A stretch of DNA of 18,949 nt. Source: Halanaerobiales bacterium (GTDB lineage: Bacteria > Bacillota_F > Halanaerobiia > DY22613). The DNA is taken from NCBI GenBank assembly GCA_023128035.1, contig JAGMES010000081.1:1-18949 (forward strand), in the 5' to 3' direction. The position numbers and the translations under genes were made by a program. The notes beneath the pieces were generated by a model, which saw only the letters and a list, made by a program, of their open reading frames with translations, did not search any database and had not been told where the DNA came from. Shown here piece by piece: positions 1 through 6,915 of the stretch (positions within the stretch are counted from its first letter, which is position 1; each line of letters opens with the position of its first letter).

Positions 1-52
1 TTCTTTTTTTATGCCTAAATATTCCGCGAAAAATTAATTTTAAATATAACAT
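1..52 (-). CDS. Partial: N-terminus of probable ABC-transporter permease (FtsX/MacB type)
   Basis: An ATG at 52-50 is preceded by a strong ribosome binding site (GAGGGG, six bases before the ATG) and opens a frame of 17 codons that runs off the left edge. It reads MLYLKLIFRGIFRHKKR. This pattern, a short hydrophobic start followed by a basic stretch with R-x-I-F-R-x-K-K-R, is typical of the first cytoplasmic residues of FtsX/LolE/MacB-type permeases, just before their first membrane helix. It begins 29 bases after the PPTase stop, so it is probably the next gene of the same operon and could export the cluster's product. With only 17 residues the family call is an inference; the start and the coupling to the operon are the firmer part. 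Confidence 0.5.
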   Translation of the reverse strand, partial: MLYLKLIFRGIFRHKKR

Positions 53-81
53 ATTTGACCCCTCTTTAAATTATTTAATTT

Positions 82-780
82 TCATACCAATGCTGTTGCT
101 ACAAAATAATCCCTCTCAAATTTTACGCTCATTTTTATTGAGTATTTTAAGTTATCAAGATATAAACTATATTGCTCGTCATTAACATTAGGATCGATAT
201 TTACGGAAATTTTATTAAATCCAATGGAAATCCCAATACCCATAGCTTTACTAATAGCTTCCTTTTGTACCCAGGCTTTATAAACAGAGCGTAATTGATT
301 GAATTTATCATATTTTCTATACAAAGCCATTTCCCTAGGGGAAAAAATACTTTTAGCTAAAAGAGAAAATTTAAGCTTTGGATTTATTTTTTCTATATCT
401 ACACCAATATCTCCGCTTTTTACTATACCCACAAGGAGATATTCTTTTGAATGAGAGATATTAAAATCAAAATTTAAATAACCATTATTAGAAATAAATG
501 GCTTTCCATTAGCATTATAATTATATTTTAATTCATGAGGAATCATATTTAAAAAGCTACTAATTATAATACGAGTAATGCCTTTACGTAAACAAAATAA
601 ACATTTGGTTTTTTCAAATTTTATTTCTTCACTTCTTCTACTTTCTTCATCAGAAAGACATCTTTTAATATAATTAATATATTTATAATACTCTTGGACG
701 TCAATAAGCCATGTATAATGATCCGCTATATCTGTTTTTTTGAGAGAGAAAATTTGATCTTGAATTTTTTGCAAATTCAT
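82..780 (-). CDS. Sfp-type 4'-phosphopantetheinyl transferase
   Basis: This enzyme moves the phosphopantetheine arm of CoA onto a serine of carrier proteins; here the natural substrates are the two ACPs of the same cluster. At 232 aa it has the two-lobed Sfp length rather than the roughly 120 aa of AcpS. Visible motifs in order are GKPFI (92-96), FNISHS (106-111), GVDIE (126-130, with Asp128 and Glu130 as magnesium ligands) and W-x2-KEA-x3-K (Trp170, Lys173, Glu174, Lys178). The ATG at 780 follows GAGG at seven bases. Another Shine-Dalgarno sequence (AAGGAG, near 849-854) lies further upstream but serves only a two-codon frame, ATG-GGA-TAA. The gene is preceded by a decayed radical SAM gene and followed by a probable permease. 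The family is clear; the partner ACPs are inferred from context. Confidence 0.93.
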   Translation of the reverse strand: MNLQKIQDQIFSLKKTDIADHYTWLIDVQEYYKYINYIKRCLSDEESRRSEEIKFEKTKCLFCLRKGITRIIISSFLNMIPHELKYNYNANGKPFISNNGYLNFDFNISHSKEYLLVGIVKSGDIGVDIEKINPKLKFSLLAKSIFSPREMALYRKYDKFNQLRSVYKAWVQKEAISKAMGIGISIGFNKISVNIDPNVNDEQYSLYLDNLKYSIKMSVKFERDYFVATALV

Positions 781-933
781 AGGAATTCCTCGCCCACCTT
801 CTATTACGTATTTCAGTTGTAGATAAATTTTATCCCATATATGAATAGCTCCTTATATTAAAGATTTGTGGATAATTACTACCTATCTCTACTATAAGGA
901 GTCTCTAGTTAAAGCCGAAATAATAACTATGTT

Positions 934-1344
934 TTATTTTTTGAGGATTCCATTACTGCTCCGAATAAACAATAATAGGATAGTTGAATAGTTAGATTTT
1001 TTTTTATCTTTTTTATGAAAATCAACCATAGAATATTGAATGTAACCATTACTTTTTAATTGGTCTTGTCCTGTTTCATACATTTGTTTTTGCTTATCAT
1101 AAGTTTCAGAATTGTGTTTCTTATCAAAGAAAGGATAAGTTGTTATATGAGGAACCCCAAGCTCTATTGCTTTTTTAACATCATTAATATAATCATTTAG
1201 ATGCTGACCCTCATGTCCAAAAAGCAAATCTATACTATAATTAAATTTAATTTTGGTTAAATATTTACATATTTCCTCGGAAATATCAGATCCATGATTC
1301 CGATTATAAAATTTAAGACTATCATTATTAAATGATTCTACTGC
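934..1344 (-). pseudogene. Remnant of a HemN-like radical SAM protein (5' and 3' truncated)
   Basis: An open frame of about 136 codons has no acceptable start near its 5' end; the frame is closed by TGA at 1347-1345. The first internal ATG lies far inside conserved sequence. Residues match the middle of HemN/HemW-type radical SAM proteins: VESFNNDSLKFYNRNH corresponds to the family's GVQSFN...L..LGR.H segment, and IDLLFGHEGQ followed by a DVKKAIELG-x-PHIT-x-YP stretch corresponds to DLIYGLPGQT...DL..A..L...HIS.Y. The N-terminal part that should carry the CxxxCxxC cluster motif is absent. Downstream, similarity ends after GYIQYSMVDF, close to a run of nine T (997-1005) where a slip may have shifted the frame; the C-terminal domain is missing. 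HemN-like proteins in biosynthetic clusters are often class C radical SAM methylases or cyclopropanases, so the pathway may have lost a tailoring step. Decay rather than function is my reading. Confidence 0.72.
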
Positions 1345-1386
1345 TCACACCTTTTGGTCAATTTAAATTTTAGAACAATTTAAAAG

Positions 1387-2589
1387 TTAAAACAAGTTAA
1401 ATTCTTTGTTTAATTCTTCAACTACTTTCTTAGGGCCCATAGAATTTAGAAAAGATTGGCTATATTTTTCTAGACTTTCTTGCAAACTTTTATTAGTAAT
1501 TATTTCGATACATTTTTCTCGTAATTTTTTTACTTCTACTTTCTTTTCTAAATAAACGATGCCACAACCACATTTTTGAATGAGCAATCCATTGCTCTTT
1601 TGTTCAGCAGTAAAAGGATAAATCAATAATGGTGTTTTATATAGAATAGAATCACTAATGCTATTAAAACCGCCATGAGAAATAAATAAAACAGATCGTT
1701 TTACAACTTTTCGATATTCTTCTAAACTTAAATTGTCATAAATTTTTATGTTATCAGGCAAATTTTTTATGTTAACTTTATTATTTTTCGCTCCCCCAAA
1801 CGAGATAACAACTTCATAACCAAGATCTTTGGTGGCTTCAATACAGTCATCCCAAAAGGTTTCACTAGTAGCTATAGTTCCTAAACTAACAAATATAGTA
1901 TCCTTTACTTTTGGCAATTCACTATCTTCAATATGAGCAGGGCCAATAAATTTTACGTTATCAGGATACTCATTTCCGCCTGGATGAAATTCTTTTGAAG
2001 TCATAACAATAGAAAATTTTCCACGATCAGCCATCATATTCCACGGTTTGTCAATGATTTTACCATATTGTTTTTCAAGTTTTTTTATCATTCTCATAAA
2101 TTTAATCGTAAACGGAAAATACAATACCATGCTTTTAAATATATCAAAAGCAAAGGATGGTAAATTTTTGATAAGAATGGAATCGCCCATAAAGGATGAG
2201 AAAAAGAAAGCCATAGGAACATTATAATACTGAGCAGCAATTTTTCCCCAAATTGCGAGTGTATCACAGATAATTAAATCTGGTTTTTCTTTATTTACTT
2301 CTTCTAGAATAAAAGGCATTATCTTTTCAGTTAATGTGTAGAATACATAAAATATGGCTGAAAATTCTTTATGCAGACTTGGATCATCAGCTAAAGCGTT
2401 GTAATAATCCACAAAATTATCAGGATATTTACGTAGATCAATATTATCTAGCCCTTTAAATTTTGGAAAATACCTATCAAAAGTATAATAAATCAATTTA
2501 ACATCTTTTTCTGCTAATTCCTTACACATATTAATTTGCGGATTGACATGACCAGAAACTGGAAAATTAATAAACAATATCTTTTTCAA
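1387..2589 (-). CDS. GT1-family (macrolide/UGT-type) glycosyltransferase
   Basis: A GT-B enzyme likely to transfer a sugar from a dTDP- or UDP-sugar to a small hydrophobic acceptor. I choose the TTG at 2589: it lies nine bases after AGGAGG and makes the protein begin MKKILFINFPVSGHVNP, the normal family start. A GTG or ATG further up would add a basic ten-residue tail overlapping the RmlA gene more deeply. At 400 aa it has the usual length. His14 in GHVNP matches the catalytic base, IFVSLGT (232-238) opens the C-terminal domain, and the donor-binding signature HGG-x-NS (305-310) through P-x4-EQ (about residue 330) is intact. No signal peptide or membrane anchor is seen. It overlaps the rmlA stop by 23 bases, which implies translational coupling and a dTDP-6-deoxysugar donor (inference). 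Confidence 0.9.
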   Translation of the reverse strand: MKKILFINFPVSGHVNPQINMCKELAEKDVKLIYYTFDRYFPKFKGLDNIDLRKYPDNFVDYYNALADDPSLHKEFSAIFYVFYTLTEKIMPFILEEVNKEKPDLIICDTLAIWGKIAAQYYNVPMAFFFSSFMGDSILIKNLPSFAFDIFKSMVLYFPFTIKFMRMIKKLEKQYGKIIDKPWNMMADRGKFSIVMTSKEFHPGGNEYPDNVKFIGPAHIEDSELPKVKDTIFVSLGTIATSETFWDDCIEATKDLGYEVVISFGGAKNNKVNIKNLPDNIKIYDNLSLEEYRKVVKRSVLFISHGGFNSISDSILYKTPLLIYPFTAEQKSNGLLIQKCGCGIVYLEKKVEVKKLREKCIEIITNKSLQESLEKYSQSFLNSMGPKKVVEELNKEFNLF

Positions 2590-3337
2590 GAATTTTTTCC
2601 TCCTTTTGCGCCATCTCATTCTCTAATTCTCTCATTAGCATTGTTGCTTGATAGAGTTGGTCAAATGAACCGGCATCAGTCCATTTAGAGTTAAGTATTC
2701 CATATGTAAGCATCCCTTGTTCTGCATAGGTATGTAAAACATCAGTAGTTTCATATTCATTTCTCGAACTCTTTTTCAATTTTTTAATTAATGAAAAAAC
2801 TTCAGGCTTGAAAATCCATAAACCTGTATTAATATAATTTGAAAATGGGACCTTAGGCTTTTCGACTAATCTCGTAATACGATTACCTTCAAACTCAACA
2901 ACACCGTATTTTGAAGGATTTTCTACTTCAGTGATCAATATTTTTGCATCAAACTCCTTTTTTTCTTCTTCAAAATCATCGATAAAACTTTTAATATTCT
3001 CAACAACTATGTTATCGCCGAGAATTACCATGAAATCTTCATCTTTTGCAAATTCTTCTGCGCATAATAATGCTGCTCCAGTACCTTCGTTTCCCTCTTG
3101 GATTTCATAGTGAAGATTTACTCCCCATTCTTTTCCTGTTTTAAGAAGTCTGAAAAAATGCCCTAGGTATTCTCCAGATGTTACTATAAGAATTTCTTTT
3201 ATGCCGACTTTTGCTAATGTTTCAATTGGATAATGAATCATTGGTTTTTTATATACTGGCAATAAATGCTTATTAGTAACTAAAGTTAAAGGATGCAATC
3301 TTTTCCCATGACCGCCTGCTAGGATAACACCACGCAT
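2567..3337 (-). CDS. rmlA: Glucose-1-phosphate thymidylyltransferase, short form
   Basis: Makes dTDP-glucose from dTTP and glucose 1-phosphate, the first step toward 6-deoxysugars. The N-terminal nucleotide loop GG-x-G-x-R-L (residues 8-14, here GGHGKRL), NKHLLPVYKKPMIHYP (22-37) and LGDN (106-109, with the metal-binding Asp108) are typical. At 256 aa it belongs to the short group without the C-terminal extension of the enterobacterial RmlA of about 290 aa. The ATG at 3337 lies six bases after GAGGTG and gives MRGVILAGG; the GTG at 3346 lies inside that ribosome binding site and is rejected. It sits between rmlB and the glycosyltransferase, so the nucleotide sugar is probably made for that enzyme. 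A 119-base gap separates it from rmlB. A UDP-glucose or spore-coat nucleotidyltransferase role is the main alternative. Confidence 0.88.
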   Translation of the reverse strand: MRGVILAGGHGKRLHPLTLVTNKHLLPVYKKPMIHYPIETLAKVGIKEILIVTSGEYLGHFFRLLKTGKEWGVNLHYEIQEGNEGTGAALLCAEEFAKDEDFMVILGDNIVVENIKSFIDDFEEEKKEFDAKILITEVENPSKYGVVEFEGNRITRLVEKPKVPFSNYINTGLWIFKPEVFSLIKKLKKSSRNEYETTDVLHTYAEQGMLTYGILNSKWTDAGSFDQLYQATMLMRELENEMAQKEEKILEKDIVY

Positions 3338-3456
3338 AAATATCACCTCACTAATAATTTTTAAACCATTCTAATCTCCGAACATCATAACCGCAGTAGA
3401 AATATATCATAGTTCATTGCTCTTTAACTGTTACCTAACCCTTATCTTAATTCAAT

Positions 3457-4473
3457 CTAATCGCTTTTTTTGTTTCCCCAGAACCCTTTAATATATCTTT
3501 TGTCCATATTGTCTTTTAATTTTCTCCAATATTCAGGATGATTGACATACCATTCTACTGTCTTTTTAAGCCCTGTTTCCAAATCATATTCTGGTTTCCA
3601 ACCAGTACTTTTCATTTTACTAATGTCCAAACTATATCTAAGGTCATGACCTGGTCTATCAGCTACATATTTGATACATGATTCATTTTTACCGACTAAT
3701 TCTAAAATCATTTTAGTTAATTCTAAATTGGTGCATTCCTGATTACCACCAATATTATAAACCTCACCGTTTTCACCATTGTGTACTAAGTGATAAATAG
3801 CACTACAGTGGTCATCTACATATAACCAATCTCTGATCTGATTTCCTTCCCCGAAAATTGGCACTTGCAATCCATCAACTAAATTTGTTATAAAAAGAGG
3901 AATTACTTTTTCTGGATACGCCCAAGAACCATAATTATTTGAAGCACGAGTGATGATAACAGGTAGTTCAAAAGTTGCAAAATAACTATAAGCTAACCGT
4001 TCACCACCTAGTTTTGATGCAGAATATGGATTGCGAGGTTTTAATTCAGATTTTTCAGTAAAACTACCCTCTAAAATCTGACCATATACCTCATCTGTTG
4101 AGATTTGAATAAACCGTTCAATTGAATTCTTATTGGCTAATGCATTTTCCAGAAGAACATGAACCCCAAGAACATCAGTTTTAAGAAAAGATTGTTTATC
4201 TTGAATAGAACGATCCACAGCAACTTCAGCAGCAAAATTAACTACAACATTGACACCCTGCATTGCAAGTTTAACTACATTATCATCACAAATATCCCCA
4301 TGAATAAATTCAAAATCATCTCTATCAACAAATTCTGCAAGATTGTCCATATTCCCAGAATAGGTTAATTTATCTAAAACTCTAACATTAATATTCTCTT
4401 CATGATTGTAAAGATAACGAACAAAATTTGAACCGATAAAACCTGCACCACCGGTAATTAAATATTGTCTCAT
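3457..4473 (-). CDS. rmlB: dTDP-glucose 4,6-dehydratase
   Basis: Converts dTDP-glucose to dTDP-4-keto-6-deoxyglucose using a tightly bound NAD. It is an extended short-chain dehydrogenase with TGGAGFIG (7-14) for the dinucleotide, STDEVYG (125-131) holding the catalytic Thr-Asp-Glu, and YSASK (150-154) with the catalytic Tyr and Lys. At 338 aa the length is normal. I use the ATG at 4473, giving MRQYLITGGAG; a TTG seven codons upstream also keeps the frame but overlaps the GGTGG ribosome binding site. It starts 22 bases after the ketosynthase stop, so the sugar genes share the operon. No epimerase (RmlC), ketoreductase (RmlD) or aminotransferase is visible in the window, so the finished sugar needs genes elsewhere, or is used as the 4-keto form. 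Confidence 0.93.
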   Translation of the reverse strand: MRQYLITGGAGFIGSNFVRYLYNHEENINVRVLDKLTYSGNMDNLAEFVDRDDFEFIHGDICDDNVVKLAMQGVNVVVNFAAEVAVDRSIQDKQSFLKTDVLGVHVLLENALANKNSIERFIQISTDEVYGQILEGSFTEKSELKPRNPYSASKLGGERLAYSYFATFELPVIITRASNNYGSWAYPEKVIPLFITNLVDGLQVPIFGEGNQIRDWLYVDDHCSAIYHLVHNGENGEVYNIGGNQECTNLELTKMILELVGKNESCIKYVADRPGHDLRYSLDISKMKSTGWKPEYDLETGLKKTVEWYVNHPEYWRKLKDNMDKRYIKGFWGNKKSD

Positions 4474-4495
4474 TTTAATCACATCCACCTTCAAT

Positions 4496-5716
4496 TTAAT
4501 ATTTTTTGAAAACTAATGTAGCATTATGTCCACCAAAACCAAATGAGTTTGACAAAGCTGCGCGAATATTCATTTCTCTAGCTTGATTTGGAACAAAATC
4601 AAGATCTAATTCAGGATCAGGATCATTCAGATTAATGGTTGGTGTAACCATATTATTACGCATACTTAATATAGTTACAATACCTTCAATAACTCCAGCA
4701 GCACCAAGGGTATGTCCATGCATTGATTTTGATGAAGATATAGCTAATTCTTTTGCTCTTTCACCAAAACATTCTTTTATACCAAATGTTTCATATTTAT
4801 CATTTAAATTGGTAGATGTTCCGTGTGCATTAATATAATCAATTTCATCACAATTTACTCCTGCATCAGCCAAAGCCATTCTCATAGTTTTTGCCATTCC
4901 AACCCCATTTTCTTTAGGAGCAACAACATCAGTCGCTTCACTTGTAAGTGCATACCCGGCAAGTTCGACGTATATTTCTGCATTTCTCTCACGAGCACTT
5001 TTTTCTGATTCCAGTACCACTACCCCAGCACCTTCGCCCATTACGAAGCCATCCCGTGTACTGCTAAAAGGGCGGCATGCTGTTTCCGGGGAGTCATTTC
5101 TAGAAGACATAGCCAATATTTGATTAAAACCTCTTATGTACTCAGGATCAATATGCGAATCAGTCCCGCCTGCAATAACAACATCCGCAATACCTGATTT
5201 AATCATTTGATGGCCTAATCCAATAGCGTATGCAGAGGTAGCACAAGCTGTAGAAACATTAAAATTAGGCCCTTCCAAACCATACTGGATAGTTATCCAA
5301 GCACTTGGTGCATTTGGCATAGATTTAACAATAATATGAGACTCTGATTGGTTTCGCTCTACATCATTATATGCAGTAGTGATTACACCCATAATTACTG
5401 CAATTCGAGTTCTATCATAATTATCAAAATCGATACCACTATTCTTAATGGCTTCATCTACTGCAACCATTGCCATTCTCGTTGTCCTAGTCATTTTTTT
5501 TCTATCTCTTCGTGGAATTATCTTTTTAGCAACTTCCTCGAATTCTGGGCCAACCTCTGCAGCAATCTGAGTTTCTAATTCACTTGGATCAAACAAAGAT
5601 ATTCTTTTAACACCAGGCCGACCCGCTACTAAATTATCCCAAGTTGTCTCTACATTTGCACCAAGTGCAGTCACCATCCCTAGTCCAGTAATAACAGTTT
5701 TATTCTCACTACTCAT
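4496..5716 (-). CDS. FabF-like beta-ketoacyl-ACP synthase
   Basis: Discrete ketosynthase that would extend an ACP-bound acyl chain by decarboxylative Claisen condensation. The catalytic set is complete: Cys158 in STACATS, His298 in NAHGTST, Lys330 and His335 in SSKSMHGHTLGAAG. The intact cysteine separates it from chain-length factors (Cys replaced by Gln) and from the Ser-type decarboxylating ketosynthases of beta-branching cassettes. At 406 aa it has the FabF length. The ATG at 5716 follows GGAGG by nine bases. It follows the hydroxyacyl-CoA dehydrogenase by 33 bases and precedes rmlB by 22. There is no second ketosynthase-like partner beside it, so it is not a type II KS/CLF pair. A housekeeping FabF is possible but unlikely in this neighbourhood. 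Confidence 0.93.
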   Translation of the reverse strand: MSSENKTVITGLGMVTALGANVETTWDNLVAGRPGVKRISLFDPSELETQIAAEVGPEFEEVAKKIIPRRDRKKMTRTTRMAMVAVDEAIKNSGIDFDNYDRTRIAVIMGVITTAYNDVERNQSESHIIVKSMPNAPSAWITIQYGLEGPNFNVSTACATSAYAIGLGHQMIKSGIADVVIAGGTDSHIDPEYIRGFNQILAMSSRNDSPETACRPFSSTRDGFVMGEGAGVVVLESEKSARERNAEIYVELAGYALTSEATDVVAPKENGVGMAKTMRMALADAGVNCDEIDYINAHGTSTNLNDKYETFGIKECFGERAKELAISSSKSMHGHTLGAAGVIEGIVTILSMRNNMVTPTINLNDPDPELDLDFVPNQAREMNIRAALSNSFGFGGHNATLVFKKY

Positions 5717-5749
5717 TTACTTTCCCCTCCTTTAAAATACCTACAAATA

Positions 5750-6892
5750 TTAATTAATAACAGAAGATAAATCCATTAGTTGATAAAGAGGATCTTGCTT
5801 TTTTTGGTAACTCTCTGAAAGACAACTCATAATTTTTTCTTTCCCCACTCGTTTAAACATACTAATTGGATCTTCAGATAATCCCAAAACTTCCTGAACA
5901 GCTTCTTTAATTTCATCTTTTTTAACATAACCATTATGTATTAAGAAAGCTAGTTCATTGATAAGCAAGCTCTGTAACCTTAATACAATATTTTGTTTAT
6001 AATCATCTAACTCAGTTTCTTCAATTTTTTGAAGATCTACTGGATGTTCTTTCTCATAGTCTAAAAGACCTTTATTTCCTGGCCCTCCTTGATAGGCCTC
6101 TTCCATCAATTTTTTGCCTAAAATATAAAATGGAGTGTAAAGATTCCTATAACGATCATTCATAAAATTATCAAAACTTTGAAGAATAATATTTATACCA
6201 GTAGAATCAATAATTTCAAATAATCCATAGGTCATCAGATTATCTTTTAACACCTTATCGATTTCTTCGATTGTTAAATATTTCTCTTCATAGATTAAAT
6301 AGATTTGAGATATCATAGTTAAAAGCATATTAGACAAAATCATATTTGCTTCTTCTTTAAGCTCAAGGATACTCTTATCAACCTTTGTTATTAAATCTTT
6401 AACTATATCGATATATTTTTGTCCAGTAAATTTCGTTTTATTAATCTCAACAGTCTTTGTAATCTTTATAGGATAAAAGAAATGTAGTCCTAGACATCGA
6501 TCTTTTTTATTACATTTTTCAAAGATAACTTTCAATGGTATCGAAGAAGTATTCGTTGCCAAAATACACTCTGGTTTTACAATAGATTCTATCTCTTGAA
6601 AAATTTCTTTTTTAAGTTCTCTATCTTCAAAAACTGATTCAATAACAAGATCACAGTTTTCTAAAAAAGATAAATCACTTGAAACAATGAAAGATTCCAT
6701 CTTTTTTTCATATGCAGCATCTGTTATATAACCTCGTTTTCGCATTTTCCGTAATTGTTTTTCAATTGACGCAGTTAATTTTTCGACATCTTCAGAATTC
6801 TTACATTTCAAAACAAGGTTATCATAATACTGGAAAAAGTGATTAAATATTTCTCTTCCCATCTTTCCTTCTCCAATAATTCCTATTTGCAT
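5750..6892 (-). CDS. 3-hydroxyacyl-CoA dehydrogenase family protein, probable beta-ketoacyl reductase
   Basis: Family enzymes interconvert 3-hydroxyacyl and 3-oxoacyl thioesters with NAD(P). The Rossmann loop is GEGKMG (7-12); ATNTSS (112-117), GLHFFYP (135-141) and Glu149 carry the Ser-His-Glu active-site set, and Asn188 fits the conserved asparagine. At 380 aa it has the N-terminal NAD domain and room for two C-terminal helical domains, as in PaaH/FadB2-like proteins. The acidic residue normally ending the second strand is missing: the segment reads LVLKCK (26-31), which suggests NADPH rather than NADH. The start has AGGAGG ten bases upstream. It lies 23 bases after the radical SAM gene and 33 before the ketosynthase. 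With no FabG in sight it may be the pathway's ketoreductase (inference); L-specific hydroxyacyl dehydrogenation is the textbook role. Confidence 0.85.
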   Translation of the reverse strand: MQIGIIGEGKMGREIFNHFFQYYDNLVLKCKNSEDVEKLTASIEKQLRKMRKRGYITDAAYEKKMESFIVSSDLSFLENCDLVIESVFEDRELKKEIFQEIESIVKPECILATNTSSIPLKVIFEKCNKKDRCLGLHFFYPIKITKTVEINKTKFTGQKYIDIVKDLITKVDKSILELKEEANMILSNMLLTMISQIYLIYEEKYLTIEEIDKVLKDNLMTYGLFEIIDSTGINIILQSFDNFMNDRYRNLYTPFYILGKKLMEEAYQGGPGNKGLLDYEKEHPVDLQKIEETELDDYKQNIVLRLQSLLINELAFLIHNGYVKKDEIKEAVQEVLGLSEDPISMFKRVGKEKIMSCLSESYQKKQDPLYQLMDLSSVIN

Positions 6893-6915
6893 ATTTCAAC
6901 TCCCTCCTGAGAAAT

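Noticed and set aside
836..854. Strong AAGGAG with ATG-GGA-TAA upstream of the PPTase, as an earlier PPTase start or a regulatory mini-frame
   Set aside because: The PPTase frame has no start codon there, and a two-codon frame alone does not show regulation.
1387..2619. Glycosyltransferase start at 2619 with a basic MRWRKRRKKF tail
   Set aside because: That start puts the AGGAGG inside the gene; the TTG at 2589 has the correct spacing and gives the family's usual N-terminus.
3351..3410. A 19-codon minus-strand frame between rmlB and rmlA (starts MIYFYCGYDV)
   Set aside because: The composition is peptide-like but the ribosome binding site is weak, the frame is very short, and no family is recognised; it may be a leftover of a deleted gene.
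4159..5578. Several plus-strand frames opposite rmlB and the ketosynthase, and similar ones opposite other genes
   Set aside because: They lie inside well-supported genes, lack ribosome binding sites, and have low-complexity residues typical of antisense reading.
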